A DNA stretch of 64,000 nucleotides from Heliocidaris erythrogramma (Eukaryota; Echinodermata; Echinoidea; Camarodonta; Echinometridae), in the NCBI GenBank assembly GCA_025617745.1, contig CM046869.1:3308823-3372822 (forward strand). Direction: 5' to 3'. Positions 62,201-63,335 of this stretch are shown here, in pieces. Under the pieces are notes generated by a model that saw only the letters and a list, made by a program, of their open reading frames with translations, searched no databases and had not been told where the DNA came from. A program made the position numbers and the translations under genes. Every line of letters begins with the position of its first letter. Within the stretch, counting starts at the first letter, position 1.

Positions 62201-62831
62201 TCTAATTCTTTACAAAATTTCCGCCCTCCACATTTCACCATTTACGTTTGTAATAGAGGGATCATTTTGAAGAAATTGTGGGTCTCATGTACTGATATAA
62301 AATCGCTTTGAATAGAAGCAGAAAAGAGAGAGGAAAAAAGGGACTTCTTAATTATTAACTGCAGGAATGCTTTGATCGAAAACAAGAACTCCAGTGCTAT
62401 TTCGGGCACAGGGTATAAGAATATTTAAAACTAAACAAATGGAGATGCTCTGTGCCAAACAAATAAAACATAGGTAGATTTGGAAAATGGATAGTTGCTA
62501 GTCTGTGTATTGCTCATTACAAATACTTTCTCATCCTCTAACCTTCATCTGTCTTATTTTATAATTTTATCCTTTATTTCACATTATTGCTGAATTCGTT
62601 TTGGAATTAAAATTTAAATATTTCATATGGCAATGTTTTTCGATCACTAAATACTTTTATTATTTTAAAAAAATAGTTGCTGAAAACTTTGACCAACCCA
62701 TGATCGTAGCCATTAGCGCCCTCTGCGTCTTCATCGCTCTCACAGTCGTCATGTCCTTGCTGATGATGCGTCGTAATCGCCCAGAGCTGCGTGGTTATGG
62801 ACGAGTGGGCGTGACGAGAGAGGACTACTAA
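9775..62831 (+). CDS. Multi-exon CUB / Trp-rich repeat / somatomedin-B / ZP-domain membrane protein (CUZD1/DMBT1-like type)
   Basis: Gene-level entry joining the exons listed below; coordinates span introns. Order: signal peptide, CUB 1, micro-exon W array, PRNQS linker, CUB 2, two W exons, linker, CUB 3, two W exons, linker, CUB 4, two W exons, CUB 5, somatomedin-B module, ZP domain over five exons, and an exon with the transmembrane helix and stop. Every junction agrees in phase: most module borders are phase 1, CUBs are split at phase 2 inside an Arg codon (Ser in CUB 4), and ZP-internal borders are phase 0, 0, 2 and 0. Using all intact W exons except the one at 19768 gives 5,154 coding nt, or 1,717 residues. 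ZP proteins are usually secreted, cut near the furin site and polymerised through the ZP-N half; CUBs bind protein or sugar ligands. An extracellular filament or coat protein is inferred; the actual role (egg coat, mucus, immunity) cannot be read from sequence. Confidence 0.85.
9879..11020 (+). pseudogene. Decayed LINE reverse transcriptase
   Basis: Fragments in changing frames: DCKRAFDLDFVSYRILLDKL and MGIPQGSVL (reverse transcriptase fingers/palm motifs), LINDI after a T-run, LNPNNCKVMFFGT, VDYLFCLYMFKVINGLAPEY (C-terminal region of CR1/L2-type elements). Several frameshifts and stops; the catalytic YxDD is not seen. Begins only 31 bp after the exon 1 donor. Confidence 0.8.
11245..11331 (+). 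repeat. (TG)n microsatellite, imperfect
   Basis: A pure TG run at about 11245-11272, then TG/CG-rich sequence. Confidence 0.9.
11873..12540 (+). pseudogene. LINE C-terminal fragment, interrupted
   Basis: Frame with LKFTDINKHQQSIFMYRC, HKYETRRANHIHVPKHRT and RYSGPKLLNVIPDTIVSF, the C-terminal region of non-LTR elements. Coding-like sequence resumes after the insertion at 12172-12451. Confidence 0.7.
12172..12451. mobile_element. 280-bp inverted-repeat element nested in the LINE fragment
   Basis: Ends GTGTCGACTTGAACGCCGTC and GACGGCGTTCTAGTAGACAC are imperfect inverted repeats that continue through CTAGATCCTCCCAG. Non-coding. Confidence 0.75.
13300..13390. repeat. Small foldback (TGGCGTAGATACG arms)
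   Basis: TGGCGTAGATACG pairs with CGTGTCTACGCCCA; inner TTGTTAGTGGGGG with CCCCCACTAACA. Confidence 0.7.
14367..15137. mobile_element. GTCTCC-rich inverted-repeat element
   Basis: Ends TTATTGGCCTGGGGACTAGG and CTAGTCTCGTCTCCAGGCCAAT are imperfect inverted repeats. The interior repeats GAGACGTC / GTCTCCGCAAC in both directions. A tRNA-like B-box (GGGTTCGACTC) lies near 14840, perhaps a SINE insertion. Confidence 0.6.
15452..15704 (+). CDS. CUB domain 1, first exon
   Basis: Acceptor TTTCACAG ends at 15451 and donor GTTTGT starts at 15705. 253 nt, phase 1 in and 2 out. Encodes EYVTLVAGETQTISSPNYPS and on through a CUB core: SPNYPSNY strand, NYNCYISAPSG, FLDFRTEQCCDPLKIG and SLPSDMR. The SPNYP start and the F-x-DF....C..L.I signature are typical of CUB domains. 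Four cysteines are present in the whole domain together with the next exon. Confidence 0.9.
15985..16225. mobile_element. Foldback with GTTTCCGAAGGTT ends
   Basis: GTTTCCGAAGGTT near 15989 pairs with AACCTTCGGAAAC near 16201. Internal direct repeats of GGTTCAT / TTCCGAAAAATAA. Confidence 0.6.
17211..17559. mobile_element. 349-bp inverted-repeat element with TTTA target duplication
   Basis: Ends AAGGGCTTCCTACGAACCAT and ATGGTTCGTAGCAAGCCCTT, arms extending through GTGTGATCAC. TTTA at 17207-17210 and 17560-17563. Inner arms (CTTATTGGCGAAGT, ACTTCGTCAATAAG) also pair. Confidence 0.8.
17653..17750 (+). CDS. CUB domain 1, second exon
   Basis: Acceptor TTTCTGCAG, donor GTAACA; 98 nt, phase 2 to 1. 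Encodes RFDGPNCWMEFDSDYSVTEK followed by GFQIQLSLVNSTEG, the last CUB strands (F.SD....GFQ..). It ends in an N-glycosylation sequon (NST) directly before the W array. The same exon recurs after every CUB in the gene. Confidence 0.9.
17751..18614. other. Intron between CUB 1 and the W array
   Basis: Start resembles the introns after CUB 2 and 3 (GAGATCAGTA…GGTTAGCAA); the rest is unassigned. Confidence 0.5.
18615..18671 (+). CDS. W micro-exon 1
   Basis: Encodes EPTTDDPWRTTPPWWWNTD; donor GTAGGT. Its TTDD and NTD ends match the W exons of the later CUB blocks better than the array consensus, so it may be close to the founder copy. It lies 798 bp from copy 2. Confidence 0.85.
19413..19469 (+). 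CDS. W micro-exon 2
   Basis: Encodes EPNTEDPWRTTPPWWLNTD; donor GTAGGT. The third Trp of the WWW triplet is Leu (TTG), the only such change among the intact array copies. Confidence 0.8.
19768..19824 (+). CDS. W micro-exon 3 (conditional stop)
   Basis: Encodes EPNTEDPWRTQPPWWWNTN but the last base is T instead of G, before donor GTAGGT. Joined to any other W exon, which all start AA, the junction codon becomes TAA. Joined to the 34249 linker (TG) or a CUB exon (AT) it would read through. It must be skipped in long forms, or it makes a short secreted product of signal peptide, CUB 1 and up to three W repeats. Confidence 0.65.
20137..20193 (+). CDS. W micro-exon 4
   Basis: Encodes the consensus EPNTEDPWRTQPPWWWNTN; donor GTTAGT. 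Confidence 0.85.
20474..20530 (+). CDS. W micro-exon 5
   Basis: Encodes EPNTEDPWRTQTPWWWNTN (Pro to Thr before PWWW). It has the only consensus-strength GTAAGT donor in the array. Confidence 0.85.
20810..20866 (+). pseudogene. W micro-exon 6, broken
   Basis: Acceptor TTTTAG and start are intact, but one C is missing from the CCCCC run, which shifts the frame before WWW, and Pro is Ser before Trp. The donor is replaced by an (AAT)n tract that begins an inserted repeat complex, so the exon cannot be spliced normally. The end point is approximate. Confidence 0.8.
20862..21476 (-). mobile_element. tRNA-derived SINE-like repeat with nested hairpin, inserted in the W array
   Basis: From the (AAT)n tract to about 21476. 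On the minus strand a tRNA-like head with B-box-like GGTTCGAATCC lies near 21420-21475. It is followed by body sequence shared with the copy at about 51590-51650 (the GCGCCTAATACAT / CTAAGCGCTTTA motifs). That body is split here by another insertion containing the hairpin at 21038-21174. The complex removed the donor of W micro-exon 6. Confidence 0.6.
21038..21174. repeat. Near-perfect hairpin, about 65-bp arms
   Basis: Arms begin GTTGCACCCTGCTTGTTC and end GAACAAGCAGGGTGTAAC around a 5-7-base loop near 21105. Only a few mismatches. It looks like the core of a foldback element inside the SINE-like repeat. Confidence 0.8.
21813..21869 (+). CDS. W micro-exon 7
   Basis: Consensus product EPNTEDPWRTQPPWWWNTN; donor GTAGGT. 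First copy after the inserted complex. Confidence 0.85.
22393..22449 (+). CDS. W micro-exon 8
   Basis: Consensus product; first copy with the silent ACG spelling of the EPNTED Thr codon. Donor GTTAGT. Confidence 0.85.
22778..22834 (+). CDS. W micro-exon 9
   Basis: Consensus product; donor GTTAGT. Its following intron lacks about 90 bp, so copy 10 starts only 283 bp later. Confidence 0.85.
23061..23117 (+). CDS. W micro-exon 10
   Basis: Consensus product; acceptor has an extra T (ACGTTTTTAG); donor GTTAGT. Confidence 0.85.
23444..23500 (+). CDS. W micro-exon 11
   Basis: Consensus product; donor GTAGGT. Confidence 0.85.
23818..23874 (+). CDS. W micro-exon 12
   Basis: Consensus product; acceptor type ACCTTTTTAG; donor GTTAGT followed by a short deletion (no TTCTG). 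Confidence 0.85.
24186..24242 (+). CDS. W micro-exon 13
   Basis: Consensus product with a silent AAC for the last Asn; ACT spelling as in the early copies; donor GTAGGT. Confidence 0.85.
24565..24621 (+). CDS. W micro-exon 14
   Basis: Consensus product; mixes the ACT spelling of early copies with the CGG Arg of late copies; donor GTAGGT. Confidence 0.85.
24938..24994 (+). CDS. W micro-exon 15
   Basis: Consensus product; acceptor ACCTTTTTAG, donor GTTAGT. First of five almost identical consecutive units (copies 15-19). Confidence 0.85.
25314..25370 (+). CDS. W micro-exon 16
   Basis: Consensus product; acceptor ACCTTTTTAG, donor GTTAGT; same unit type as copy 15. Confidence 0.85.
25690..25746 (+). 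CDS. W micro-exon 17
   Basis: Consensus product; acceptor ACCTTTTTAG, donor GTTAGT. Its intron switches halfway to the other intron subtype, as expected from recombination. Confidence 0.85.
26063..26119 (+). CDS. W micro-exon 18
   Basis: Consensus product; acceptor ACCTTTTTAG, donor GTTAGT. Confidence 0.85.
26441..26497 (+). CDS. W micro-exon 19
   Basis: Consensus product; acceptor ACCTTTTTAG, donor GTTAGT. Precedes the first D-type copy. Confidence 0.85.
26815..26871 (+). CDS. W micro-exon 20 (D variant)
   Basis: Encodes EPNTDDPWRTQPPWWWNTN (Glu to Asp, GAC). Donor GTTAGT. Start of a three-exon higher-order unit (copies 20-22) repeated as copies 25-27 and begun again by 29-30. Confidence 0.85.
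27184..27240 (+). CDS. W micro-exon 21
   Basis: Consensus product; acceptor ACCTTTTTAG; donor GTAGGT. Second exon of the higher-order unit. Confidence 0.85.
27554..27610 (+). CDS. W micro-exon 22
   Basis: Consensus product; acceptor ACGTTTTAG; donor GTTAGT. Third exon of the higher-order unit. Confidence 0.85.
27929..27985 (+). CDS. W micro-exon 23
   Basis: Consensus product; acceptor GCGTTTTAG; donor GTTAGT on an intron of the other subtype, a recombinant unit. Confidence 0.85.
28303..28359 (+). CDS. W micro-exon 24 (D variant)
   Basis: Encodes EPNTDDPWRTQPPWWWNTN; donor GTTAGT. Almost identical to copies 20, 25 and 29. Confidence 0.85.
28674..28730 (+). CDS. W micro-exon 25 (D variant)
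   Basis: Encodes EPNTDDPWRTQPPWWWNTN; donor GTTAGT. Confidence 0.85.
29043..29099 (+). CDS. W micro-exon 26
   Basis: Consensus product; acceptor ACCTTTTTAG; donor GTAGGT; counterpart of copies 21 and 30. Confidence 0.85.
29414..29470 (+). CDS. W micro-exon 27
   Basis: Consensus product; donor GTTAGT followed by a 5-bp deletion compared with copy 22. Confidence 0.85.
29785..29841 (+). CDS. W micro-exon 28
   Basis: Consensus product; donor GTTAGT. The 932-bp TTAA element sits 48 bp downstream in its intron. Confidence 0.85.
29890..30821 (+). mobile_element. 932-bp TTAA-flanked inverted-repeat element, copy 2 (piggyBac-like non-autonomous)
   Basis: Terminal inverted repeats AGTAGAACACT / AGTGTTCTACT, flanked by TTAA at 29886-29889 and 30822-30825. 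The empty site is visible in neighbouring array units (GTGGTTAATATTCC), so the TTAA duplication is proved inside the window. TTAA duplication is typical of piggyBac, though the termini here are not the usual CCC…GGG and Kolobok or Sola3 also use TTAA. No transposase is present. A 76-codon open frame (GTG start, 30488-30718) is kept in all copies but resembles nothing I recognise. Confidence 0.85.
31096..31152 (+). CDS. W micro-exon 29 (D variant)
   Basis: Encodes EPNTDDPWRTQPPWWWNTN; donor GTTAGT. Without the inserted TTAA element and its duplicated site it would lie about 375 bp from copy 28, the normal spacing. Confidence 0.85.
31465..31521 (+). CDS. W micro-exon 30
   Basis: Consensus product; acceptor ACCTTTTTAG; donor GTAGGT. 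Confidence 0.85.
31890..32252. mobile_element. 363-bp inverted-repeat element with 5-bp GTATA target duplication
   Basis: Ends CAGGCCCGTAGCCAG… and …CTGGCTACGGGCCTG are inverted repeats. GTATA is duplicated at 31885-31889 and 32253-32257; a related intact site GGTATACC is seen near 21655. Non-coding. CAGG…CCTG ends with 5-bp duplications could fit a hAT5-type non-autonomous element, which is a guess. Confidence 0.8.
32364..32420 (+). CDS. W micro-exon 31
   Basis: Consensus product with silent changes (ACA for Thr, CCT for Pro); donor GTAGGT. Last intact array copy, after the inverted-repeat insertion at 31890. Confidence 0.85.
32677..32704 (+). pseudogene. W micro-exon 32, 3' remnant
   Basis: Only the last ~28 nt survive (…CATGGCAGTGGAACACTGATG) with donor GTAGGT; the acceptor and 5' half are deleted and the middle Trp is Gln. 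Its NTD ending resembles copy 1 and the later blocks, so both array edges keep the older variant. Confidence 0.7.
32705..34248. other. Intron between the W array and the first linker exon
   Basis: Contains a minus-strand tRNA-headed SINE-like piece at about 32965-33105 (B-box-like GGTTCGAGCC read on the minus strand) and a plus-strand one at about 34015-34235. 33110-34010 shows nothing recognisable. Confidence 0.6.
34015..34235 (+). mobile_element. tRNA-derived SINE with (ATT)n-type tail, copy 1
   Basis: tRNA-like head with B-box-like GGGTTCGAATCTC, then a body (CAGCCCGGCGCTTCCGTCC, GGATATGAGCCCTATACAAG) and an ATT-rich tail. Related copies lie at about 40171 and 43342, each just upstream of the same kind of linker exon, so the insertion predates the block duplications. 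Confidence 0.7.
34249..34290 (+). CDS. PRNQS linker exon 1
   Basis: Acceptor TTTCAG, donor GTAAGT; 42 nt, phase 1-1. Encodes VPSPDFPVPRNQSV with an NQS glycosylation sequon. It ends in A, so the junction with CUB 2 gives AAT (Asn). Recurs at 40518 and 43519. Confidence 0.8.
34291..35287. other. Intron before CUB 2
   Basis: AT-rich sequence with no recognised repeat or gene. Confidence 0.5.
35288..35534 (+). CDS. CUB domain 2, first exon
   Basis: Acceptor TTTTACAG, donor GTTAGC; 247 nt, phase 1 to 2. Encodes DVSLAVGETQTISSPDYPSQ and the CUB core to SSQDMR, including FLDFRTEECCDYLDIWC. Two residues shorter than CUB 1. The CDYLDI stretch matches the usual CUB D-Y-L calcium-site region. Confidence 0.9.
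35810..35907 (+). CDS. CUB domain 2, second exon
   Basis: Acceptor ATCTCCAG, donor GTAAGA; 98 nt. Encodes RLDGPYCWMQFTSDYSVTER and GFQLQLSLVNQTEG; sequon NQT at the end. Confidence 0.9.
35950..36772. mobile_element. Inverted-repeat insertion in the CUB 2 block
   Basis: Compared with the sister introns after CUB 1 (17.79 kb) and CUB 3 (41.71 kb), about 820 bp are extra here. Ends read TATATTATTAATACATGG and GTTTTATAATATA, partly inverted. A small inner inverted repeat carries the ATTAATACATGGTT motif at both ends. Non-coding; boundaries are approximate. Confidence 0.6.
37502..37547 (+). pseudogene. W exon of CUB block 2, broken
   Basis: Related to the exon at 48722 (EP.TDDPWTQQ…) but the acceptor AG is AA, 11 nt covering the WWW codons are deleted, and a TGA follows in frame. 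Donor is GTTTAT. Not expected to be used. Confidence 0.75.
38243..38296 (+). CDS. W exon, 54-nt form, block 2
   Basis: Acceptor CACGTTTTAG, donor GTAGGT; phase 1-1. Encodes EPTTDDPWRTQPPWWNTD: one Trp codon less than the array type. Its near-twin is at 41900. Confidence 0.85.
38297..39212. other. Intron with short repeats
   Basis: Holds an (ATA)n tract near 38599-38620 and sequence shared with 42000-42770 (the block duplication) and partly with 18740-19150. No gene seen. Confidence 0.5.
39213..39272 (+). CDS. W exon, 60-nt form, block 2
   Basis: Encodes EPTTDDPWRPTPTWWWPNTD, one residue longer than the array type (extra Pro after WWW). Acceptor TTTTAG, donor GTAAGT. Twin at 42772. Confidence 0.85.
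40171..40305 (+). mobile_element. tRNA-derived SINE, copy 2
   Basis: Head shortened compared with copy 1, B-box-like GTGGTTCGAATCTC, body CAGCCCGGCACTTACGTCC, (ATT)n tail at 40277-40303. Confidence 0.7.
40312..40451. mobile_element. 140-bp foldback element after the SINE tail
   Basis: Arms CTAACCGCGACTTAGGGCG and CGCCTTAAGTCGCAGTTAG are inverted; absent from the sister position near 43480, so it inserted after the block duplication or was lost there. Confidence 0.7.
40518..40559 (+). CDS. PRNQS linker exon 2
   Basis: Encodes ETSTDFPVPRNQSV; acceptor GCTTCAG, donor GTAAGT; 42 nt, phase 1-1; NQS sequon. Confidence 0.85.
   Translation, partial: KLQLIFQSRETSL
41060..41312 (+). CDS. CUB domain 3, first exon
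   Basis: 253 nt, phase 1 to 2; acceptor TTTTACAG, donor GTTTGC. Encodes DVNLVVGETQ-type start (DVNVNLVVGETQTISS), core FLDFRTEDCCDYLRIGTGDS and SSQDIR. Carries only the CC pair; the last CUB cysteine is lost in the next exon. NAT sequon in the middle. Confidence 0.9.
41586..41683 (+). CDS. CUB domain 3, second exon
   Basis: Encodes RLDGPKGWMQFTSDYSVTER and GFLLQLSLVNQTEG; 98 nt. The Cys before Trp in CUB 1 and 2 is Gly here. NQT sequon at the end. Confidence 0.9.
41900..41953 (+). CDS. W exon, 54-nt form, block 3
   Basis: Encodes EPTTDDPWRTQPPWWNTD, identical in product to 38243-38296; donor GTAGGT. Confidence 0.85.
41954..42771. other. Intron, duplicate of 38297-39212
   Basis: Largely alignable with the intron after 38243, with small indels. 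No gene or new element seen. Confidence 0.6.
42772..42831 (+). CDS. W exon, 60-nt form, block 3
   Basis: Encodes EPTTDDPWRPTPTWWWPNTD, same product as 39213-39272; donor GTACGT. Confidence 0.85.
43057..43201. mobile_element. Foldback MITE, GGGCCCCGTTTCATA type
   Basis: Ends GGGCCCCGTTTCATAAACTTG and TATGAAACGGGACCC with inverted inner sequence. A version cut at the right end is at about 39490, consistent with the block duplication. Confidence 0.75.
43342..43490 (+). mobile_element. tRNA-derived SINE, copy 3
   Basis: Same insertion as copies 1 and 2 relative to the linker exon; B-box decayed (GTTGGAATCTC); (ATT)n tail at 43456-43483. Confidence 0.65.
43519..43560 (+). CDS. PRNQS linker exon 3
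   Basis: Encodes ETSTDFPVPRNQSA; acceptor GCTTCAG, donor GTAAGT; 42 nt, phase 1-1. Confidence 0.85.
44078..44330 (+). CDS. CUB domain 4, first exon
   Basis: 253 nt, phase 1 to 2. Encodes DVNVNLVVGVPQTISSPNYP, core FSDFLLESGYDYLRIGTGDS and SSQDIR. The CC pair is replaced by GY, so the domain has no cysteine at all. The DYLRIGTGDS calcium-site region is kept. Confidence 0.9.
44424..44707. mobile_element. 284-bp inverted-repeat element with 5-bp TGAAA duplication
   Basis: Ends CAGTACCGTCACCAGC and CTGGCGACGGCCATG are imperfect inverted repeats; TGAAA at 44419-44423 and 44708-44712. The empty site is the CUB 3 intron at about 41401 (TTGTTGAAAGCTAAG). Contains two G-runs. Confidence 0.75.
44927..45055. 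mobile_element. Partial copy of the GGCCCGAATTCACAAAG inverted-repeat element
   Basis: Matches, in the opposite direction, one end of the element at 3190-4344 (GGCCCGAATTCACAAAGGA…, TTTAAGCGTACGTGCG…). The other half is missing. Confidence 0.65.
45174..45668. mobile_element. About 495-bp inverted-repeat element
   Basis: Ends CCCATGGGGGCTGCCATTTT and AAAATGGCAGCCCCCATGGG are inverted repeats. No coding frame. Target duplication not clear. Confidence 0.7.
45669..47433. other. Rest of the CUB 4 intron: low-complexity and unassigned DNA
   Basis: Poly-G run near 46065-46077, C-run and A/T-only (AAATA)n-type tract about 46718-46895; the rest is not recognised. The whole intron is 3.1 kb against 0.27 kb in the sister CUB 3, expanded by insertions. 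Confidence 0.6.
47434..47531 (+). CDS. CUB domain 4, second exon
   Basis: Acceptor CTTACAG, donor GTAAGA; 98 nt, phase 2 to 1. Encodes SLDTPTSWMQFTSDGSVTKR and GFEVQLLLVNATEG. The junction residue is Ser rather than Arg; no Cys; sequon NAT at the end. Confidence 0.88.
47532..48721. other. Intron after CUB 4
   Basis: C- and G-homopolymers (about 47660-47672, 47712-47725, 47737-47746) in an unassigned repeat-like stretch to about 47760; nothing recognised after that. Confidence 0.5.
48722..48778 (+). CDS. W exon, block 4
   Basis: Acceptor TTTTTTTAG, donor GTACGT; 57 nt, phase 1-1. Encodes EPVTDDPWTQQPTWWWNSD. Related to the broken exon at 37502. Confidence 0.85.
48779..49840. other. Intron, no recognised content
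   Basis: No gene, repeat family or inverted repeat that I can name. Confidence 0.5.
49841..49930 (+). CDS. Long W exon (90 nt), block 4
   Basis: Acceptor TATTTCAG, donor GTAAGT; phase 1-1. Encodes EPTTDGPVTTPWWWNEPTTW followed by WSGPTNNPPT: a WWW motif and a second WW, ending in a Pro/Asn-rich piece like the separate linker exons. It takes the linker position before CUB 5. Confidence 0.85.
50500..51523. mobile_element. 1,024-bp element with 9-bp target duplication (Mutator-like?) carrying a helicase fragment
   Basis: Flanked by CCAATGGAG at 50491-50499 and 51524-51532. Ends TAGCCTCTTGTCGA and TCGACAAGAGGCTA are perfect inverted repeats and extend imperfectly (GAGGCGCTTGCGCCGAGGGC, CTCTTGACACC), with about 75 bp extra in the left arm. 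A 9-bp duplication suggests a Mutator-like element, but no transposase is present. It contains a minus-strand RecQ-type fragment and a T-run followed by a G-run. Confidence 0.75.
50923..51315 (-). pseudogene. RecQ-type helicase N-terminal fragment inside a transposon
   Basis: 130 codons from ATG at 51315. The N-terminal ~70 residues match the start of RecQ-family SF2 helicases: a motif 0 region (FKDLQVDEIKSALKGQDVFV) and Walker A (DLPTGFGKSVIFHALPL). The DExH box and all later motifs are missing; the rest of the frame is unrelated. Such a piece cannot be a working helicase. It may be captured host sequence or what is left of the element's own helicase. Confidence 0.65.
51651..52154. other. 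Intron before CUB 5
   Basis: AT-rich, nothing recognised. Confidence 0.5.
52155..52413 (+). CDS. CUB domain 5, first exon
   Basis: Acceptor TTTTTCAG, donor GTGTGT; 259 nt, phase 1 to 2. Encodes DVYLYMDPGITRIISSPNYP, core FWDFDLESGYDYLRIGTGDS and SSLSSDIR. Cysteine-free like CUB 4. Confidence 0.9.
52414..53142. other. CUB 5 intron with LINE 3'-tail-like sequence
   Basis: TTCAAGATTCAAGAT near 52532 followed by sequence like the LINE tail at 60765; probably a 5'-truncated LINE 3' end on the minus strand, 52530 to perhaps 52730. ATG/GAT-rich tract at 53030-53110. Confidence 0.5.
53143..53243 (+). CDS. CUB domain 5, second exon
   Basis: Acceptor CTTTCAG, donor GTAATA; 101 nt, phase 2 to 1. Encodes RLDGPNGWIQFTSDGSVTER and GFQLQLSLEYDLVGG. 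One codon longer than its sisters and without the terminal sequon; it leads into the cysteine module rather than a W linker. Confidence 0.88.
53244..53816. other. Intron, no recognised content
   Basis: No repeat or gene that I can name. Confidence 0.5.
53817..53945 (+). CDS. Somatomedin-B-like cysteine module exon
   Basis: Acceptor TGGTCCAG, donor GTGTGT; 129 nt, phase 1-1. Encodes GAFCKGCCDCGYMSMGGCYC, then DSVCQGAGDCCHDYVQFC and TGSANG. The C.CD..C…GDCC.DY…C pattern is the somatomedin-B signature. Ten cysteines are present, two more than the usual eight, from the CCDC cluster at the start. These small modules usually mediate protein binding. Confidence 0.85.
53946..54646. other. Intron with G-run and short repeats
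   Basis: G-run near 54098-54116; the stretch around 54280-54480 resembles 39890-40090. Frames from the AG near 54572 hit stops, so no extra exon. Confidence 0.5.
54647..54837 (+). CDS. ZP domain exon 1 (ZP-N)
   Basis: Acceptor TTTTGAAG, donor GTATGG; 191 nt, phase 1 to 0. Encodes DTIETELICDSTSMTLIMDR… to SYDRCGTRQK. The ELICDSTSM start, the ESC in the middle and the CGT motif are the first three ZP-N cysteines in typical spacing. This half drives polymerisation in ZP proteins. Confidence 0.88.
54838..55892. other. Intron with retroposon 3'-end-like sequence
   Basis: G-rich run near 54918-54945; a stretch of about 55440-55618 ending in (AAAT)n looks like the 3' end of a plus-strand retroposon. 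Confidence 0.5.
55893..56072 (+). CDS. ZP domain exon 2 (end of ZP-N)
   Basis: 180 nt, phase 0-0; acceptor CACCGCAG, donor GTGAAT. Encodes VNEDNIVYTNMVTYYKPRPE… through IPVRCNLAREQ, the fourth ZP-N cysteine, to GVVFFDE. GC-richer than its introns, as are all ZP exons. Confidence 0.88.
56160..57015. mobile_element. 856-bp TA-flanked inverted-repeat element (Tc1/mariner-like, non-autonomous)
   Basis: Ends CCGAGTGTC and GACACTCGG flanked by TA at both sides; arms of about 200 bp pair imperfectly (e.g. CTATCATATGACACCAA and TTGGTGTCATATGATAG). The middle holds a CA-rich tract (about 56497-56570). No transposase. Confidence 0.75.
57138..57300. repeat. Degenerate short tandem repeat (GGAAAATTAC type)
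   Basis: Several imperfect copies of about 17-40 bp with the core TGGAAAATTAC. A T-run then G-run tract follows at 57429-57463. Confidence 0.7.
57815..58032 (+). CDS. ZP domain exon 3 (ZP-C)
   Basis: 218 nt, phase 0 to 2; acceptor AAAACAG, donor GTGGGT. Encodes EGYGEFSLSIDRYTSSGFYQ… LASATNLTLLIESCWATTSL… YRYDIIDYG. The CWAT and D-I-I-D-x-G-C motifs are typical of ZP-C. NLT and NDS sequons present. Confidence 0.9.
58158..58402. mobile_element. About 245-bp inverted-repeat element
   Basis: Arms GGTCCCAATTTGTGACATTC and GAATGTCACAAATTGGGACC are perfect inverted repeats; inner parts (GGCTC…, GAGCC…) also pair. Non-coding; edges approximate. Confidence 0.75.
58832..58931 (+). CDS. ZP domain exon 4 (ZP-C)
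   Basis: 100 nt, phase 2 to 0; acceptor TTTTGTAG, donor GTAATC. Encodes GCASDSTTYIYSGFSQSFEG and FRVDAFTFIRDYEK, matching the G-C…, …F..D.F.F motifs of ZP-C. Confidence 0.88.
59142..60073 (+). mobile_element. 932-bp TTAA-flanked element, copy 3
   Basis: Same ends as copy 2, TTAA at 59138-59141 and 60074-60077. Shares several single-base variants with copy 2 against copy 1, so it is closer to copy 2. Confidence 0.85.
60420..61815. repeat. Tandem repeat of about 140-150 bp, three copies
   Basis: Each copy has TATAAATTTGAGGGCA…GCGAATGTG…GATCAT, then ATACAAGTTT-like sequence and a (GAT)n tract. Starts near 60425, 60569 and 60711. The third is split by the LINE fragment and continues at about 61735. 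Confidence 0.7.
60764..61735 (-). mobile_element. 5'-truncated LINE fragment (reverse transcriptase C-terminal region)
   Basis: Minus-strand frame 61678-61367 has the features of non-LTR retrotransposon C-termini: ILKITELHHLQLGLFMHK, HSYPTRQA, and TTGPKLWNSLPQTI. The 3' end on the minus strand carries CTTGAATCTTGAA repeats near 60765. The catalytic part is absent. Confidence 0.75.
61851..62046 (+). CDS. ZP domain exon 5 with furin-type site
   Basis: 196 nt, phase 0 to 1; acceptor TTCAACCAG, donor GTGAGT. Encodes VYVHCSVLICDSSDPYSRCS, QGCLP, then RSRR at 61926-61937, the consensus furin cleavage site in the usual place just after the last ZP-C cysteines. A hydrophilic His/Ser-rich stretch and acidic MVDNDND follow, linking to the membrane helix. 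Confidence 0.9.
62047..62676. other. Last intron, no recognised content
   Basis: AT-rich, nothing identified. Confidence 0.5.
62677..62831 (+). CDS. Last exon: transmembrane helix, cytoplasmic tail, stop
   Basis: Acceptor AAAATAG, phase 1. Encodes VAENFDQP, a 23-residue hydrophobic helix (62700-62768, from MIVAISALCV to SLLMM), then a 20-residue basic tail starting RRNRPELRGYG and ending TREDY, stop TAA at 62829-62831. In ZP proteins the helix lies after the furin site, so a cleaved ectodomain can be released. Confidence 0.9.
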
Positions 62832-63335
62832 ATGGATTATTCCCGGAGAAACCACAAACCACGATCTTATTTTTTTCTTTTCTTTTGATATTAGCAGTAG
62901 TGCCTATTATTATTTCAACTGATGAGTATTTCAATATTATCAAAGATAATTCTAGGTGGGGGGGGGGGGGGGGAGGCTATAATGAAGAATGAATCCGAGT
63001 CATCGAGAACATCAAGATAACCAACAGAAAATAAACCCACAATGAAATTCTCTCTTTCAAAATATAATAGGCTACCAGATGGTTGGACGTGGGGCGACTG
63101 GTCTGACTTCCCTTAGAGTTGCAGCCCGGCGCTCGAACATTTTCTCTGTCAGAACATCTCCCCAAATCTCACAATTTCCATAATGTGATTCACATGAATT
63201 GAATTTAAAATTCATATTTATGTCATTCTCATGATAGGAACAACGTGGAAAACATGCAGTCAGTACAGTAAATATTTCAGAAAACCGAAGGAGGGAACGC
63301 CCCAAAACAAATAAAAGATAAGCAACTTTACAAAC
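62832..63335 (+). other. 3' UTR and candidate polyadenylation signals
   Basis: AATAAA at 63030-63035 and 63310-63315. A G-run lies at 62957-62972. Which signal is used cannot be told. Confidence 0.55.
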
